11,124 nt of DNA from Archaeoglobales archaeon (GTDB lineage Archaea; Halobacteriota; Archaeoglobi; Archaeoglobales; Archaeoglobaceae): assembly GCA_003663055.1 (NCBI GenBank), contig QMZF01000010.1:1-11124 (forward strand), given 5' to 3'. The notes beneath the pieces are model-generated. The model was not told the DNA's origin, ran no database searches, and worked only from the letters and a program-made list of their open reading frames with translations. The position numbers and the translations under genes were made by a program. This document shows positions 1 through 6,874 of the stretch, in pieces. Every line of letters starts with the position of its first letter. Positions within the stretch are counted from its first letter, which is position 1.

Positions 1-975
1 AAAAGCCTTCCAGCATTTATAATGCATCGCCACATAGCCTTTGAAAGTGAAGAGCAGTTCAGGGCTTACATCTTAAACACAGTTCCCGCCCACATTTACT
101 ACTCCTCCGCCTACTATCGATATCCAAATGCAGACAAGATGGAAGAGAAGAACTGGATTAGGGCAGACCTCATATTCGACATAGACGCTGACCACCTTCC
201 CTTAAAAACAAAAAACCTGGAAACAGCGCTTAATGTTGCAAAAAAGCAGATTGCTCGCCTTGCAGAACTGCTTGAAAGGGACTTTGGTATTAACAGAAAA
301 GAAATGCGAATCGTTTTTTCCGGAGGGAGGGGCTACCACCTCCACGTTTATGGTGAGGACTTCACATCTCTCGGTTCGGCAGAGAGAAGAGAAATCGTCG
401 ACTACCTCCTTCTAAACCAGCCTTCAAAAGTCGAATCCACGCAGTGGCTTAGGATCTCAAGGTGTGTGGCTAAAAAGCTAGCTATAGAAGCTAAAAGAGG
501 TAATTTGCAGAAGTACGGAATCACGAAAAAGCAGGCTGAGAGAATTTATGCTCTGCTAAACAGGGAAACGATCAAAAGAGTCGCTAGCGGTGACCTGCAA
601 GTGTTCAAAGGCATTGGGAAGAGGGTAGAAAGGATGATAGACGCTTTCGTTGAGCAGTGTAAAACAAAGCTCGCGATCTACGTTGACGCTCCCGTAACAG
701 CAGATACAAGGAGGTTGATAAGATTTCCTGGCTCATTGCACGGCAAGACGGGGCTTAAAGTTACGCCTGTTGACTTCAACGAATTTGAAGAATTCGATCC
801 CCTTGCAGATGCTCTAGCCTTTGGTGATGAAAAAGTTAAAATCCGGACTCTCTCAAAGGTTAAAATTAAGATGGGAGGAGAAGAAATAAGGCTAAAGGCC
901 GGCGAGAAGGCTATCGTACCCGAATACGCAGCCGTTTTCCTTATCTGCAGGGGGATGGCCCTTTATGGACATTGA
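1..975 (+). CDS. priS: DNA primase small (catalytic) subunit PriS, 5' end outside window
   Basis: Catalytic subunit of the archaeal/eukaryotic heterodimeric primase, which makes primers for replication with PriL. Numbering from the ATG at 22, the DxD metal motif lies at D53/D55 (FDIDAD), the SGGRGYH motif at 100-106, a third likely acidic residue at D222, and the RLIRFPGSLHGKTGL nucleotide-binding motif at 231-245. The frame is open upstream of that ATG to base 1 (KSLPAFI). Other PriS proteins have extra N-terminal sequence before this point, so I infer that the true start is outside the window and the ATG at 22 is internal. From that ATG 317 residues are visible; about 330-350 is usual. Where Pyrococcus PriS has Cys/His zinc ligands after the DID motif, this protein has LPLKTKNLETALNVAKK with none. 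The 3' end overlaps the GINS gene by 11 bases. Confidence 0.95.
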   Translation, partial: KSLPAFIMHRHIAFESEEQFRAYILNTVPAHIYYSSAYYRYPNADKMEEKNWIRADLIFDIDADHLPLKTKNLETALNVAKKQIARLAELLERDFGINRKEMRIVFSGGRGYHLHVYGEDFTSLGSAERREIVDYLLLNQPSKVESTQWLRISRCVAKKLAIEAKRGNLQKYGITKKQAERIYALLNRETIKRVASGDLQVFKGIGKRVERMIDAFVEQCKTKLAIYVDAPVTADTRRLIRFPGSLHGKTGLKVTPVDFNEFEEFDPLADALAFGDEKVKIRTLSKVKIKMGGEEIRLKAGEKAIVPEYAAVFLICRGMALYGH

Positions 976-1519
976 AGAACTCCTGATACTGCTGGAGAAA
1001 AGCAAGGGTAGAAAGATCCAGCCTATTGATGAGAACCTCTACGACGAAATAAAGGAGAGAATAAAGGAACTTGAAGAGGAGAGAAAAAAAGCAGGTGATG
1101 AAGAAATTGCAAGAATAGACGATGAGCTCAGAACACTAAGAAGAATCCAGAGGAAGTTGTTTGAAGCAAGGACGAGCAAGATCGTAAGGGCTGCGTGGTC
1201 AGAGGTTTGTGGGACTGCAAGCGGAATTGAAGGTTTTGAAAACCTCATCGAAAAAGAAAAGAAGTTTTTCAGGAAACTCGTCGAATTAATCAGAGAATTC
1301 AGGCAAGAGATACTCGAAACTATAAATGTAAAACAGGAAGAAAAAAAGAAAGAGGACAGTTACATCCTCGTAAGGGTTAAAAACAACATACCAGAATTTG
1401 AAGGGGTTGATGGAAAAACATATAAATTGAGGAAGGAAGATGTCGTCACGCTTCCAGCCCTTAACGCTAAAGCCCTCATAAAAGCTGGCGTGGCTGACAT
1501 AATCGAGGTGAAAAGATGA
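965..1519 (+). CDS. GINS complex subunit, archaeal Gins51 (Sld5/Psf1-like) type
   Basis: Subunit of the archaeal GINS complex, which binds MCM helicase and the RecJ/Cdc45-like protein at the replication fork. The 184 residues show the A-B order of the Sld5/Psf1 side. A helical, charged N-terminal part spans roughly 1-125 (long E/K/R-rich helices, including [17 protein letters not shown]). A short lysine/glutamate linker follows, then a small beta domain at about 134-180 ([12 protein letters not shown], then [18 protein letters not shown]). That C-terminal domain is characteristic of archaeal GINS. The ATG at 965 lies inside the end of priS and has a G-rich stretch at 951-958 as a plausible ribosome site. 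The priS-GINS pairing is a known archaeal arrangement and supports the call. The stop overlaps the next start as ATGA. Confidence 0.9.
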   Translation: MDIEELLILLEKSKGRKIQPIDENLYDEIKERIKELEEERKKAGDEEIARIDDELRTLRRIQRKLFEARTSKIVRAAWSEVCGTASGIEGFENLIEKEKKFFRKLVELIREFRQEILETINVKQEEKKKEDSYILVRVKNNIPEFEGVDGKTYKLRKEDVVTLPALNAKALIKAGVADIIEVKR

Positions 1520-1794
1520 AATATCCGAAGAGGGTTAGAACTTACTGTAAGTACTGCGGAAAACATACGATTCACGAGGTAGAGAAGGTTAGCAAGGGCA
1601 AACAGAGTTCGCTGAAATGGATTAACAGGCAGAAGAAGAGAAGGGGAAAGGTTGGCAACCTCGGTAAGTTCAGCAAGGTACCGGGCGGAGACAAGCCGAC
1701 GAAGAGGGTAAACATTAGATTCAGATGCACCGAATGCAAGAAAGCACACCACCGCCCGACATGGAGGGTGAAGAGGTTTGAACTCGTTGAGTAA
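1516..1794 (+). CDS. rpl44e: 50S ribosomal protein L44e (eL42)
   Basis: Zinc-ribbon protein of the large ribosomal subunit, located near the E site. The 92 residues begin [18 protein letters not shown]. The two zinc pairs are C11/C14 and C71/C74, separated by a very basic middle section ([22 protein letters not shown], positions about 35-56) and a GGDKPTKR turn. Length and motifs are typical of the family. The start is fixed by an ATGA overlap with the GINS stop and by a clear GAGGTGA ribosome site at 1505-1511, inside the end of the GINS gene. Translation is therefore likely coupled. The next gene, rps27e, is its usual archaeal partner. Confidence 0.97.
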   Translation: MKYPKRVRTYCKYCGKHTIHEVEKVSKGKQSSLKWINRQKKRRGKVGNLGKFSKVPGGDKPTKRVNIRFRCTECKKAHHRPTWRVKRFELVE

Positions 1795-1813
1795 AACTGT
1801 AAGGGTGGTTGCT

Positions 1814-1990
1814 ATGGGGGTAAAGAAGAGCAAGTTCATACGTGTTAAATGCCCGGACTGCGAAAACGTTCAGACGATCTTCGACCACCCCGCTACTGTT
1901 GTTAAATGCCTCGTTTGCGGCAGGACACTTGCAGAACCCACGGGCGGAAGGGGAAAAATAAAGGCGGAAATTGTGGAAGTTCTCGAGTAA
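1814..1990 (+). CDS. rps27e: 30S ribosomal protein S27e (eS27)
   Basis: Small zinc-ribbon protein of the small ribosomal subunit. I choose the ATG at 1814 (58 residues, [16 protein letters not shown]...). It fits the usual archaeal length, has a GGGTGGT ribosome site just upstream (1803-1809) and leaves a 19-base gap after rpl44e. A longer in-frame TTG at 1778 would add 12 residues ([12 protein letters not shown]) that overlap rpl44e and do not look like the family. The four zinc cysteines are in CPDC and CLVC, followed by the family tail [12 protein letters not shown]. In many euryarchaea this pair is followed by aIF2-alpha and nop10. Here the cluster stops and the next gene faces it from the other strand. 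Confidence 0.95.
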   Translation: MGVKKSKFIRVKCPDCENVQTIFDHPATVVKCLVCGRTLAEPTGGRGKIKAEIVEVLE

Positions 1991-2036
1991 ATTAAGTTTA
2001 TCACAAATTGCAAAAAGAGCAAACACTTTTGGGATG

Positions 2037-2048
2037 AAAAAACAAACA
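2037..2048 (-). terminator. T-rich terminator after the moaD-like gene
   Basis: Read on the minus strand, the bases just past the moaD-like stop are TGTTTGTTTTTT. A U-rich tract directly after a stop is the usual intrinsic terminator signal in euryarchaea. No strong hairpin is needed or seen. The 59-base gap between the convergent rps27e and moaD genes shows no comparably good T tract for the plus strand. Confidence 0.4.
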
Positions 2049-2049
2049 G

Positions 2050-2328
2050 TTAGCCACCCGCCACAGGCGGAAAAACTGCTATAACATCACCTTCTTTAAT
2101 TCTGATTTCGTCTTTGATGTCCTTAATGTTTCTACCGTTTATCGTGATTATTCTATCGTCTCTAAATTCTTTAAGCTCCCGGTTTTGAAAGACCTCTTTC
2201 AAAAATTCTTTTCCAAGCACTTCAGAAGCTTTATAAAAAACATCCCTGAAGTCTTCTGCGTCAACGGCTAATTCCTTTTTTCCGTATTTCTCCCTCAGCG
2301 TTGCAAACAGTTTAATCCTTACCTTCAT
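2050..2328 (-). CDS. MoaD/ThiS-family sulfur carrier protein
   Basis: Ubiquitin-fold sulfur carrier of 92 residues ending in the Gly-Gly that is adenylated and thiocarboxylated in this family (…AVFPPVAGG). The N-terminal strand MKVRIKLFATLREKYG is the typical MoaD opening, and ITINGRNI followed by IKEGDVIAVFPPVAGG is the typical second half. It lies 29 bases downstream of, and in the same direction as, a tungsten-type aldehyde ferredoxin oxidoreductase. I therefore infer a role in making the dithiolene of its pterin cofactor rather than thiamine, although ThiS-like or tRNA-thiolation roles cannot be excluded. The ATG at 2328 has no Shine-Dalgarno. An AT-rich, TATA-like stretch lies upstream, so it may be partly transcribed from its own promoter. 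Confidence 0.88.
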   Translation of the reverse strand: MKVRIKLFATLREKYGKKELAVDAEDFRDVFYKASEVLGKEFLKEVFQNRELKEFRDDRIITINGRNIKDIKDEIRIKEGDVIAVFPPVAGG

Positions 2329-2357
2329 TTTAAGATAATAAAAATATAAAAATAAAT
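2329..2357 (-). promoter_or_regulatory. AT-only spacer: oxidoreductase T tract and/or moaD promoter
   Basis: The 29-base spacer is almost entirely A and T. On the minus strand it reads ATTTATTTTTATATTTTT followed by ATTATCTTAAA and the moaD ATG. It could end part of the oxidoreductase transcripts as a U-rich tract. It could also supply a TATA box about 18-25 bases before a moaD start that has no ribosome site. The sequence alone does not decide between these. Confidence 0.3.
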
Positions 2358-4196
2358 TTAAGGAATCTCAAGCTCCTTAAGCTTCTCCTCCGTTGGCACT
2401 CCGTTAACCCAGCCTCTGAGCTTGTAGTACTCTTCCTTCATCTTCTCAAGTTCAACGACGTGCCCCCTCGCTGCCCCTTCTGGCATGGGCTCGGTAAGCA
2501 ACCTCTTCGGCAGCGAGTCATCTTTTCCGTCGAAGCCGTACTTGCTTATTATAACCCTCTCTAGGTTGTAGATTCTTTCTCCTATCTTCATCAGATCTTC
2601 GGCACTCATGTCCCAGCCCGTAACAGGCGAAAGCAGGGCAGCGTAGTCCTCTGCGCCCAGAGCAAACGTCGTGAATAGGCAGTTTACCGCAGAATTTACA
2701 ACGCACGTAAAGTCCTGGAATGCCTTGACCCACTTCGCCTTGCCTTCAATCGTAAGCGGATCGATTTTCTCAGGCAATCCAAGAATCTCCGGGGAAATCG
2801 TGTAACCAGTTACGTGACATCCACCTCTGTTTGCAGTCGCGTAGGTTAAACCAATACCCTTGGCTCCTCTTGGGTCGTATGCCGGCAATTCCAAGCCTTT
2901 TACGCTCATAGACAGGTCTGGAGCTCCAAATATCTCAGCTAACCTCTTCGATCCCAACGCGAGGTACCTGCCAAATCCTGCCTTGTATGCTGTTCTCCAT
3001 ATCAGCTCAACCAACACGGTTGCGTTTCCAAATCTTAAATCCAGGCCTTCTAAGACTTCATCTGGGATGTATCCCTTTTCTCTGAGCTCCATCGCGGCAG
3101 CGATTGTTGAACCCATTGAAATCGTATCAAGGCCGAGTTCATCGCAGAGGTGGTTTGCCTTTATTATTGCATCCAACTGCATAACCCCGGTTGTGTTCCC
3201 CAAAGCCCATATCGATTCGTATTCTGGCCCTTCGGAATAGAGGATCTGGAAGCAGCCTTCCTTAACTGCCGTAACTCTCCCGCATCCTATCTGACATCCC
3301 CAGCACGCTCTGTTCTTAGTTAGATACTTCTCTGCAAGAGTTTCACCGCTGATTTCATCCGCCTTATCGTTGTATCCGGTCTGCCAGTTCTTATATGGCA
3401 AGATTCCAGCGTTGTTGATGATGTTCACTAAAATAGCCGTTCCGTACTTTGGCAATCCCTCGCCAGTTACAGGATTGTTCCTTATTTTGTTTATAGCTTC
3501 CTTTGAAACTTCTTCAAATTCATCCGGCTTCGCAACCTCCGGCCTGCTATCCCCACCCACAACTATGGCTTTGAGCTTCTTTGAACCCATTATCGCCCCT
3601 ACTCCCGTTCTTCCGGCAGCCCTGTGTTCATCGTTCATTATACATGCAAAGAGAACCTGATTCTCTCCAGCTGGCCCGATGCAGGCTACGCTGCATCTTC
3701 TCCCAGCTCTCTTTTTCAGAATCTTCTCCGTCTCAAAGACGTTCTTACCCCAAATGTCCTTCGCACATCTTATTTCTGCTGTGCCGTCCAATACTTCCAG
3801 ATACACCGGCTCTTCCGACTTACCTTCTATAATGATCGCATCGAATCCGGCAAATTTCAGAAATGGGCCCCACCTTCCCCCGCTGTTTGCGCTTGCGATC
3901 GATCCCGTAAGGGGGCTCCGCAAAGCCATCACGTGGTATCTGCCCGATTCAGGAAATCCTACTATGCCTGTTGCCGGGCCTGTTGCAAATATCAGGACAT
4001 TCTCTTCGCCAAGCGGATTGATATCCCTTGCAGCAATGCCTTTTTTCTCATAATCGATAAGGTAGTCGTACAAGAGCCTTACAGCATATCCCTTCCCGCC
4101 GAGGTACTTCCTTGCAATTTCCATATCAGTCGGGCGGGTCTTAACTGTTCCATCGCTAAGGTTTACAAAAAGAGTTTTTCCGGTGTACCCCTTCAT
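2358..4196 (-). CDS. aor: Tungsten-containing aldehyde ferredoxin oxidoreductase
   Basis: Oxidises an aldehyde to the acid and passes electrons to ferredoxin, using a tungsten bis-pterin and a [4Fe-4S] cluster; cytoplasmic. It resembles Pyrococcus furiosus AOR along its whole length. Numbering from the ATG at 4196 (612 residues), the cluster cysteines are C298, C301 and C305 (CWGCQIGCGRV) plus C506 (NCLFTTF). The active-site Glu is E327 in EGPEYES, and the His of GGCH is H461. The pterin-binding motifs SGGRWGPFLKFAGFD, GPAGEN and PAYDPRG are intact. An in-frame TTG at 4211 would add five residues, but GGTGG at 4201-4205 sits just before the ATG and makes it the better start. The substrate range cannot be read from sequence. 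It probably forms an operon with the moaD-like gene. Confidence 0.93.
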   Translation of the reverse strand: MKGYTGKTLFVNLSDGTVKTRPTDMEIARKYLGGKGYAVRLLYDYLIDYEKKGIAARDINPLGEENVLIFATGPATGIVGFPESGRYHVMALRSPLTGSIASANSGGRWGPFLKFAGFDAIIIEGKSEEPVYLEVLDGTAEIRCAKDIWGKNVFETEKILKKRAGRRCSVACIGPAGENQVLFACIMNDEHRAAGRTGVGAIMGSKKLKAIVVGGDSRPEVAKPDEFEEVSKEAINKIRNNPVTGEGLPKYGTAILVNIINNAGILPYKNWQTGYNDKADEISGETLAEKYLTKNRACWGCQIGCGRVTAVKEGCFQILYSEGPEYESIWALGNTTGVMQLDAIIKANHLCDELGLDTISMGSTIAAAMELREKGYIPDEVLEGLDLRFGNATVLVELIWRTAYKAGFGRYLALGSKRLAEIFGAPDLSMSVKGLELPAYDPRGAKGIGLTYATANRGGCHVTGYTISPEILGLPEKIDPLTIEGKAKWVKAFQDFTCVVNSAVNCLFTTFALGAEDYAALLSPVTGWDMSAEDLMKIGERIYNLERVIISKYGFDGKDDSLPKRLLTEPMPEGAARGHVVELEKMKEEYYKLRGWVNGVPTEEKLKELEIP

Positions 4197-4213
4197 CCAA
4201 CCACCGACCAACA

Positions 4214-4250
4214 GTGATTTTTCATTTATTTAAACCTCGTTTTGAATCAC
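4214..4250. repeat. 6-bp inverted repeat flanking the oxidoreductase TATA box
   Basis: GTGATT at 4214-4219 and AATCAC at 4245-4250 are perfect inverted copies 25 bases apart. They enclose the TATA box between the divergent oxidoreductase and glycosylase genes. This could be a regulator site, but two 6-base arms can easily arise by chance. Confidence 0.2.
4226..4241 (-). promoter_or_regulatory. TATA/BRE-like promoter of the aldehyde oxidoreductase gene
   Basis: On the minus strand this reads AACGAGGTTTAAATAA: a TATA-like TTTAAATA preceded by a purine-rich BRE-like element. Its centre is about 34 bases before the ATG at 4196. Transcription would start near 4204, giving a short leader that just includes the GGTGG ribosome site. 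Confidence 0.45.
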
Positions 4251-4292
4251 GAAACATAACGGTAGCTTTTTAGTCTAAGCTGAATTTCAAAT

Positions 4293-4907
4293 GTGGACGT
4301 TGTTAAAGCCGTCGAAGAACTAAAAAGGAAAGTTGGAGCCCTAGTAGAAAGGAGAATAGCAGAATTCATTGATTTGGGAAGAAAAGGGAATGAAGAGTGG
4401 TTTTCTGAACTTTGCTTCTGCATCCTGACAGCAAACTCTTCGGCAGAACTCGGAATGAAAATTCAGAGGGAGGTTGGACGCGGTTTTCTTACTTTGAGCG
4501 AGGAAGATTTGAGGAATAAGCTGAAGCTACTCGGCCATCGATTCTACAACACAAGGGCGAAGTACATCGTTGAAGCGAGAAAATTCGAGAAAATTAAGGA
4601 TGTGCTAACAGCAATGGAACCATTTGACGCAAGGGATTGGCTAGTAAAAAACGTGAGGGGAGTTGGTTACAAGGAAGCAAGCCACTTTCTGCGGAATGTT
4701 GGCTACCTTGACTTCGCGATTCTTGACAGGCATATTCTGCGGATTCTGAGCGATTATAAGCTTATAGAAATGCCAAGGAGTCTCAGCAGGAAAAGATACT
4801 TGGAGATTGAAGAAATTTTTAGAGAGCTCGCCAAAAAAGTAGAATTAAAGCCTGGAGAACTCGATCTGTATCTGTGGTATATGAGGACGGGGAGGGTTTT
4901 GAAGTGA
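4293..4907 (+). CDS. ogg: 8-oxoguanine DNA glycosylase/AP lyase, archaeal Ogg2 type
   Basis: Base-excision repair enzyme that removes 8-oxoguanine and cleaves the abasic site. The 204 residues form a helix-hairpin-helix glycosylase. The hairpin and catalytic Lys are in NVRGVGYKEASHFLRNVG (K127), and the catalytic Asp is in AILDRHILR (D145). The C-terminus WYMRTGRVLK is typical of the Ogg2 group known from Archaeoglobus and Methanocaldococcus, which is shorter than human OGG1. There is no iron-sulfur cysteine cluster, which argues against endonuclease III. The start is a GTG at 4293. An overlapping ATG at 4291 is out of frame, and the first in-frame codon upstream that matters is a stop at 4281. 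No clear ribosome site is seen. The gene stands alone, divergent from the oxidoreductase. Confidence 0.9.
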   Translation: MDVVKAVEELKRKVGALVERRIAEFIDLGRKGNEEWFSELCFCILTANSSAELGMKIQREVGRGFLTLSEEDLRNKLKLLGHRFYNTRAKYIVEARKFEKIKDVLTAMEPFDARDWLVKNVRGVGYKEASHFLRNVGYLDFAILDRHILRILSDYKLIEMPRSLSRKRYLEIEEIFRELAKKVELKPGELDLYLWYMRTGRVLK

Positions 4908-4971
4908 TTTGTTGATTCTGTACTTCTCAATATTTTATTTGGAATTTACAGTGGCATAACGGGTGGCAAAA

Positions 4972-5028
4972 ATGAAAATACTATCCGGTTCTCTTCAATT
5001 TGGAGATGTCTTGGTATATCCAGATTAA
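4972..5028 (+). CDS. 18-codon candidate ORF with ribosome site, possibly a gene remnant
   Basis: A very short ORF (MKILSGSLQFGDVLVYPD). It is notable only because a good GGGTGG ribosome site (4961-4966) lies five bases before its ATG, and a TATA-like TATTTTATTT (4931-4940) lies about 35 bases upstream. It ends exactly where the convergent DUF4062 stop codon begins. It could be the 5' stub of a gene cut off when the AT-rich segment arrived, or chance. The TATTTTATTT could equally be the terminator of the glycosylase gene. Confidence 0.2.
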   Translation: MKILSGSLQFGDVLVYPD

Positions 5029-6828
5029 CTACTCAAACTTGAAACTGAGACTTATCGAAATTTTTTCTATCTCTGAAATATTGTTTAACTTCTGAATGAT
5101 GTCTACTAAGCTATCAATGTTATTTTCTTTTCCCACTATTTTATCTACTAAAAATGAAATCCCATATTCGTTTTCTATTTCAAAATCGAGGTCATCAGTC
5201 AATTCGTACTCCTTAGCCAATTCTTCAAGTCTACGTTTATCGTCATCTGTTAACTTACGTTTAAATGTAATGAATGCGTGTCCCCAAGCTTCAATTCCAA
5301 TTAAACTCGACAAATCCGAGTTCCCCTTTAAAAACCTAATAAAGTCGTTAATTGTAGTAATCATATTCCCACCTCCATAAACCTTCTTAAGGAAATTACT
5401 CCTCGATATTATCTTGTTAAATCTATCTATTATATTTTCGTCATTCGTTTCGAGAATCTTTTGTTTGATCTGATCTGCTATGTCTTGAAAAGCCTTCTTA
5501 TAAGATAATATGATCCTCACAAGATATTCAGTATCGTAATCAATAAAGTCTTCTTCACCGTGTAATTCTTCTTCAATGGAATCTTTGAGACATCCTATAA
5601 ATCCATTGAGCGTTCTATCTTTTATTCTTGAAATCATCGGCTTTATAAAGCTGTTGACAAAGCCATCAATGTTTACATTGTACTCTTTTTGAATCTGATA
5701 CGCATACTCCACACTGTCAATTAGATAGCCGTAGTACTCAGCATCCCAGGCATATTCATCGTTTATCTCTATCCATCCAAGCAAATCTATGAACAAATCC
5801 ATTTTCTCTGAATCTTGACCAGTTCTATCTAAGAGTATTGCACTAAAGATTATCAACCTGCTTAAGACTTCCTTTTCAAATACATCCCCTGCCATGTCAT
5901 CTATCACACTTATGAAGACTCTTGTAGCTCTAACATCTATGTCGAGGAACTTCACACCAAGTCTAAGTAGTATATCTGCAATTTTCTCGAATAGTTCTAT
6001 GTCGTATTTGCCAATCCAATTTTCAATCCATAAATCTTGAAATACATGAACCATTGAATCAAATAAACGTAATCTTTGGTTGTATGCTCTCAAGTAAAGG
6101 TCTTCTAAGATGTTATGTAATAAAAGACCCTCATATTTATGCAACTTTAGAAATAATTCTCGTATAGCAAATCTAACGTTTTTAATATTCCAACCATCAA
6201 TCTCTTTTTTGATTAAAGCAATTAGGTCATCCATTTCTTCTTCAAAACAACCTTTTGTTTCTTCAAGACACTTAATGCAACTTTCCAATTTTTTACGGAA
6301 AATCAATTTGAACTCTTTTTCACCGCCAGTAAGCATTTCAAATATATCTCTTATTAAATCTCTAATGACCGTTAATATCAGCTCGTCGGAATTTTTAAAC
6401 CACCCAAGATAGTGTTTACCCTTAACTTCATTTATGAAAGCTTTCACTTTTTCTTCTCTAACATCCTTTTTTTCGTCTATTTTAAGTACATAAATACGTA
6501 TCTCTGGTCTATTTTTACTACTCTTTACCCATTCATCATAAGCAGTTCTGTATTCTATATGTGTGTAATATAGCCCATCTCTTGCAATACTACCATACAC
6601 TTTTCCAATGATACAAATGAATATGTCACATTCCTTTACCTTAGAAATGCAAAAATCTAAAGGCGGTTCGCTTTTAGCACCGTAATCTTCTATAAGTATA
6701 GGTTTTAGTATGATATTCCGTTTTTCACTAAGTATCGGTGAGAGATTAAGAATTTCCTCTTTAATCTTCTTTCGCTCATCTTCAAATTCCCTTATTACAG
6801 AGCTTACAAAGATTTTAATTGTCTTCAC
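5029..6828 (-). CDS. DUF4062 (TIR-like) N-terminal domain protein, helical middle, alpha-beta C-terminal domain
   Basis: Function unknown. Residues 1-~120 match DUF4062: TIKIFVSSVIREFEDER (3-19), ECDIFICIIGKVYGS (66-80) and YYTHIEYRTAYD (87-98), in the family's order and spacing. DUF4062 is known as a TIR-like domain, often fused to STAND NTPases in suspected conflict or defence proteins. Here I see no Walker A or other NTPase motif. Residues ~150-480 look wholly helical and charged. After a Gly-Gly-Gly at about 485, a distinct ~110-residue alpha-beta domain follows, with a strand-helix-strand-strand-helix-strand pattern (ITFKRK, ISFLVDKI, ISISLSF). There is no signal peptide or membrane segment. 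The start is a GTG at 6828, supported by a TATA/BRE about 26 bases upstream (leaderless). Sample lines of the gene are about 28-33% G+C, against 43-50% in nearby genes, which suggests acquisition. Confidence 0.85.
   Translation of the reverse strand: MKTIKIFVSSVIREFEDERKKIKEEILNLSPILSEKRNIILKPILIEDYGAKSEPPLDFCISKVKECDIFICIIGKVYGSIARDGLYYTHIEYRTAYDEWVKSSKNRPEIRIYVLKIDEKKDVREEKVKAFINEVKGKHYLGWFKNSDELILTVIRDLIRDIFEMLTGGEKEFKLIFRKKLESCIKCLEETKGCFEEEMDDLIALIKKEIDGWNIKNVRFAIRELFLKLHKYEGLLLHNILEDLYLRAYNQRLRLFDSMVHVFQDLWIENWIGKYDIELFEKIADILLRLGVKFLDIDVRATRVFISVIDDMAGDVFEKEVLSRLIIFSAILLDRTGQDSEKMDLFIDLLGWIEINDEYAWDAEYYGYLIDSVEYAYQIQKEYNVNIDGFVNSFIKPMISRIKDRTLNGFIGCLKDSIEEELHGEEDFIDYDTEYLVRIILSYKKAFQDIADQIKQKILETNDENIIDRFNKIISRSNFLKKVYGGGNMITTINDFIRFLKGNSDLSSLIGIEAWGHAFITFKRKLTDDDKRRLEELAKEYELTDDLDFEIENEYGISFLVDKIVGKENNIDSLVDIIQKLNNISEIEKISISLSFKFE
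5362..5376 (-). promoter_or_regulatory. Strong Shine-Dalgarno plus ATG inside the DUF4062 gene
   Basis: On the minus strand GGAGGTGGGAATATG: a seven-base match (GGAGGTG) to the archaeal 16S tail, five bases before an in-frame ATG (residue 489). Initiation here would give a 111-residue protein (5029-5364) made of just the C-terminal domain, starting MITTINDFIRFLKGN. The other reading is that GGA GGT GGG simply encodes a Gly-Gly-Gly domain linker. Confidence 0.4.
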
Positions 6829-6850
6829 TGACTATAAATGAAGATTATAA

Positions 6851-6865
6851 GTCATAAACCTTTCG
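6851..6865 (-). promoter_or_regulatory. BRE/TATA promoter of the DUF4062 gene, leaderless
   Basis: The minus strand reads CGAAAGGTTTATGAC: a BRE-like CGAAAGG followed by a TATA-like TTTATGA centred about 27 bases before the GTG at 6828. Transcription would begin at or next to the start codon. This fits the absence of a ribosome site and supports the GTG as the true start. Confidence 0.5.
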
Positions 6866-6874
6866 ACCAGTGGG

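Noticed and set aside
1360..1839. A 159-codon minus-strand frame across the GINS, rpl44e and rps27e genes
   Set aside because: It spans the ends of three well-supported genes in antisense and has no family features.
2009..2023. A TTGC-N7-GCAA inverted repeat between rps27e and moaD as a hairpin terminator for the ribosomal operon
   Set aside because: A four-base stem without a following T tract on the plus strand is too weak to call.
3624..4217. A 197-codon open frame on the plus strand opposite the aldehyde oxidoreductase, and several shorter ones (2860-3240, 3679-4053)
   Set aside because: They are antisense to a full-length enzyme with all its motifs, show no recognisable domain, and have compositions expected from a shadow frame.
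5029..6828. The DUF4062 protein as a complete STAND NTPase defence protein
   Set aside because: No Walker A loop (GxxxxGK[ST]) or Walker B partner is visible anywhere after the N-terminal domain.
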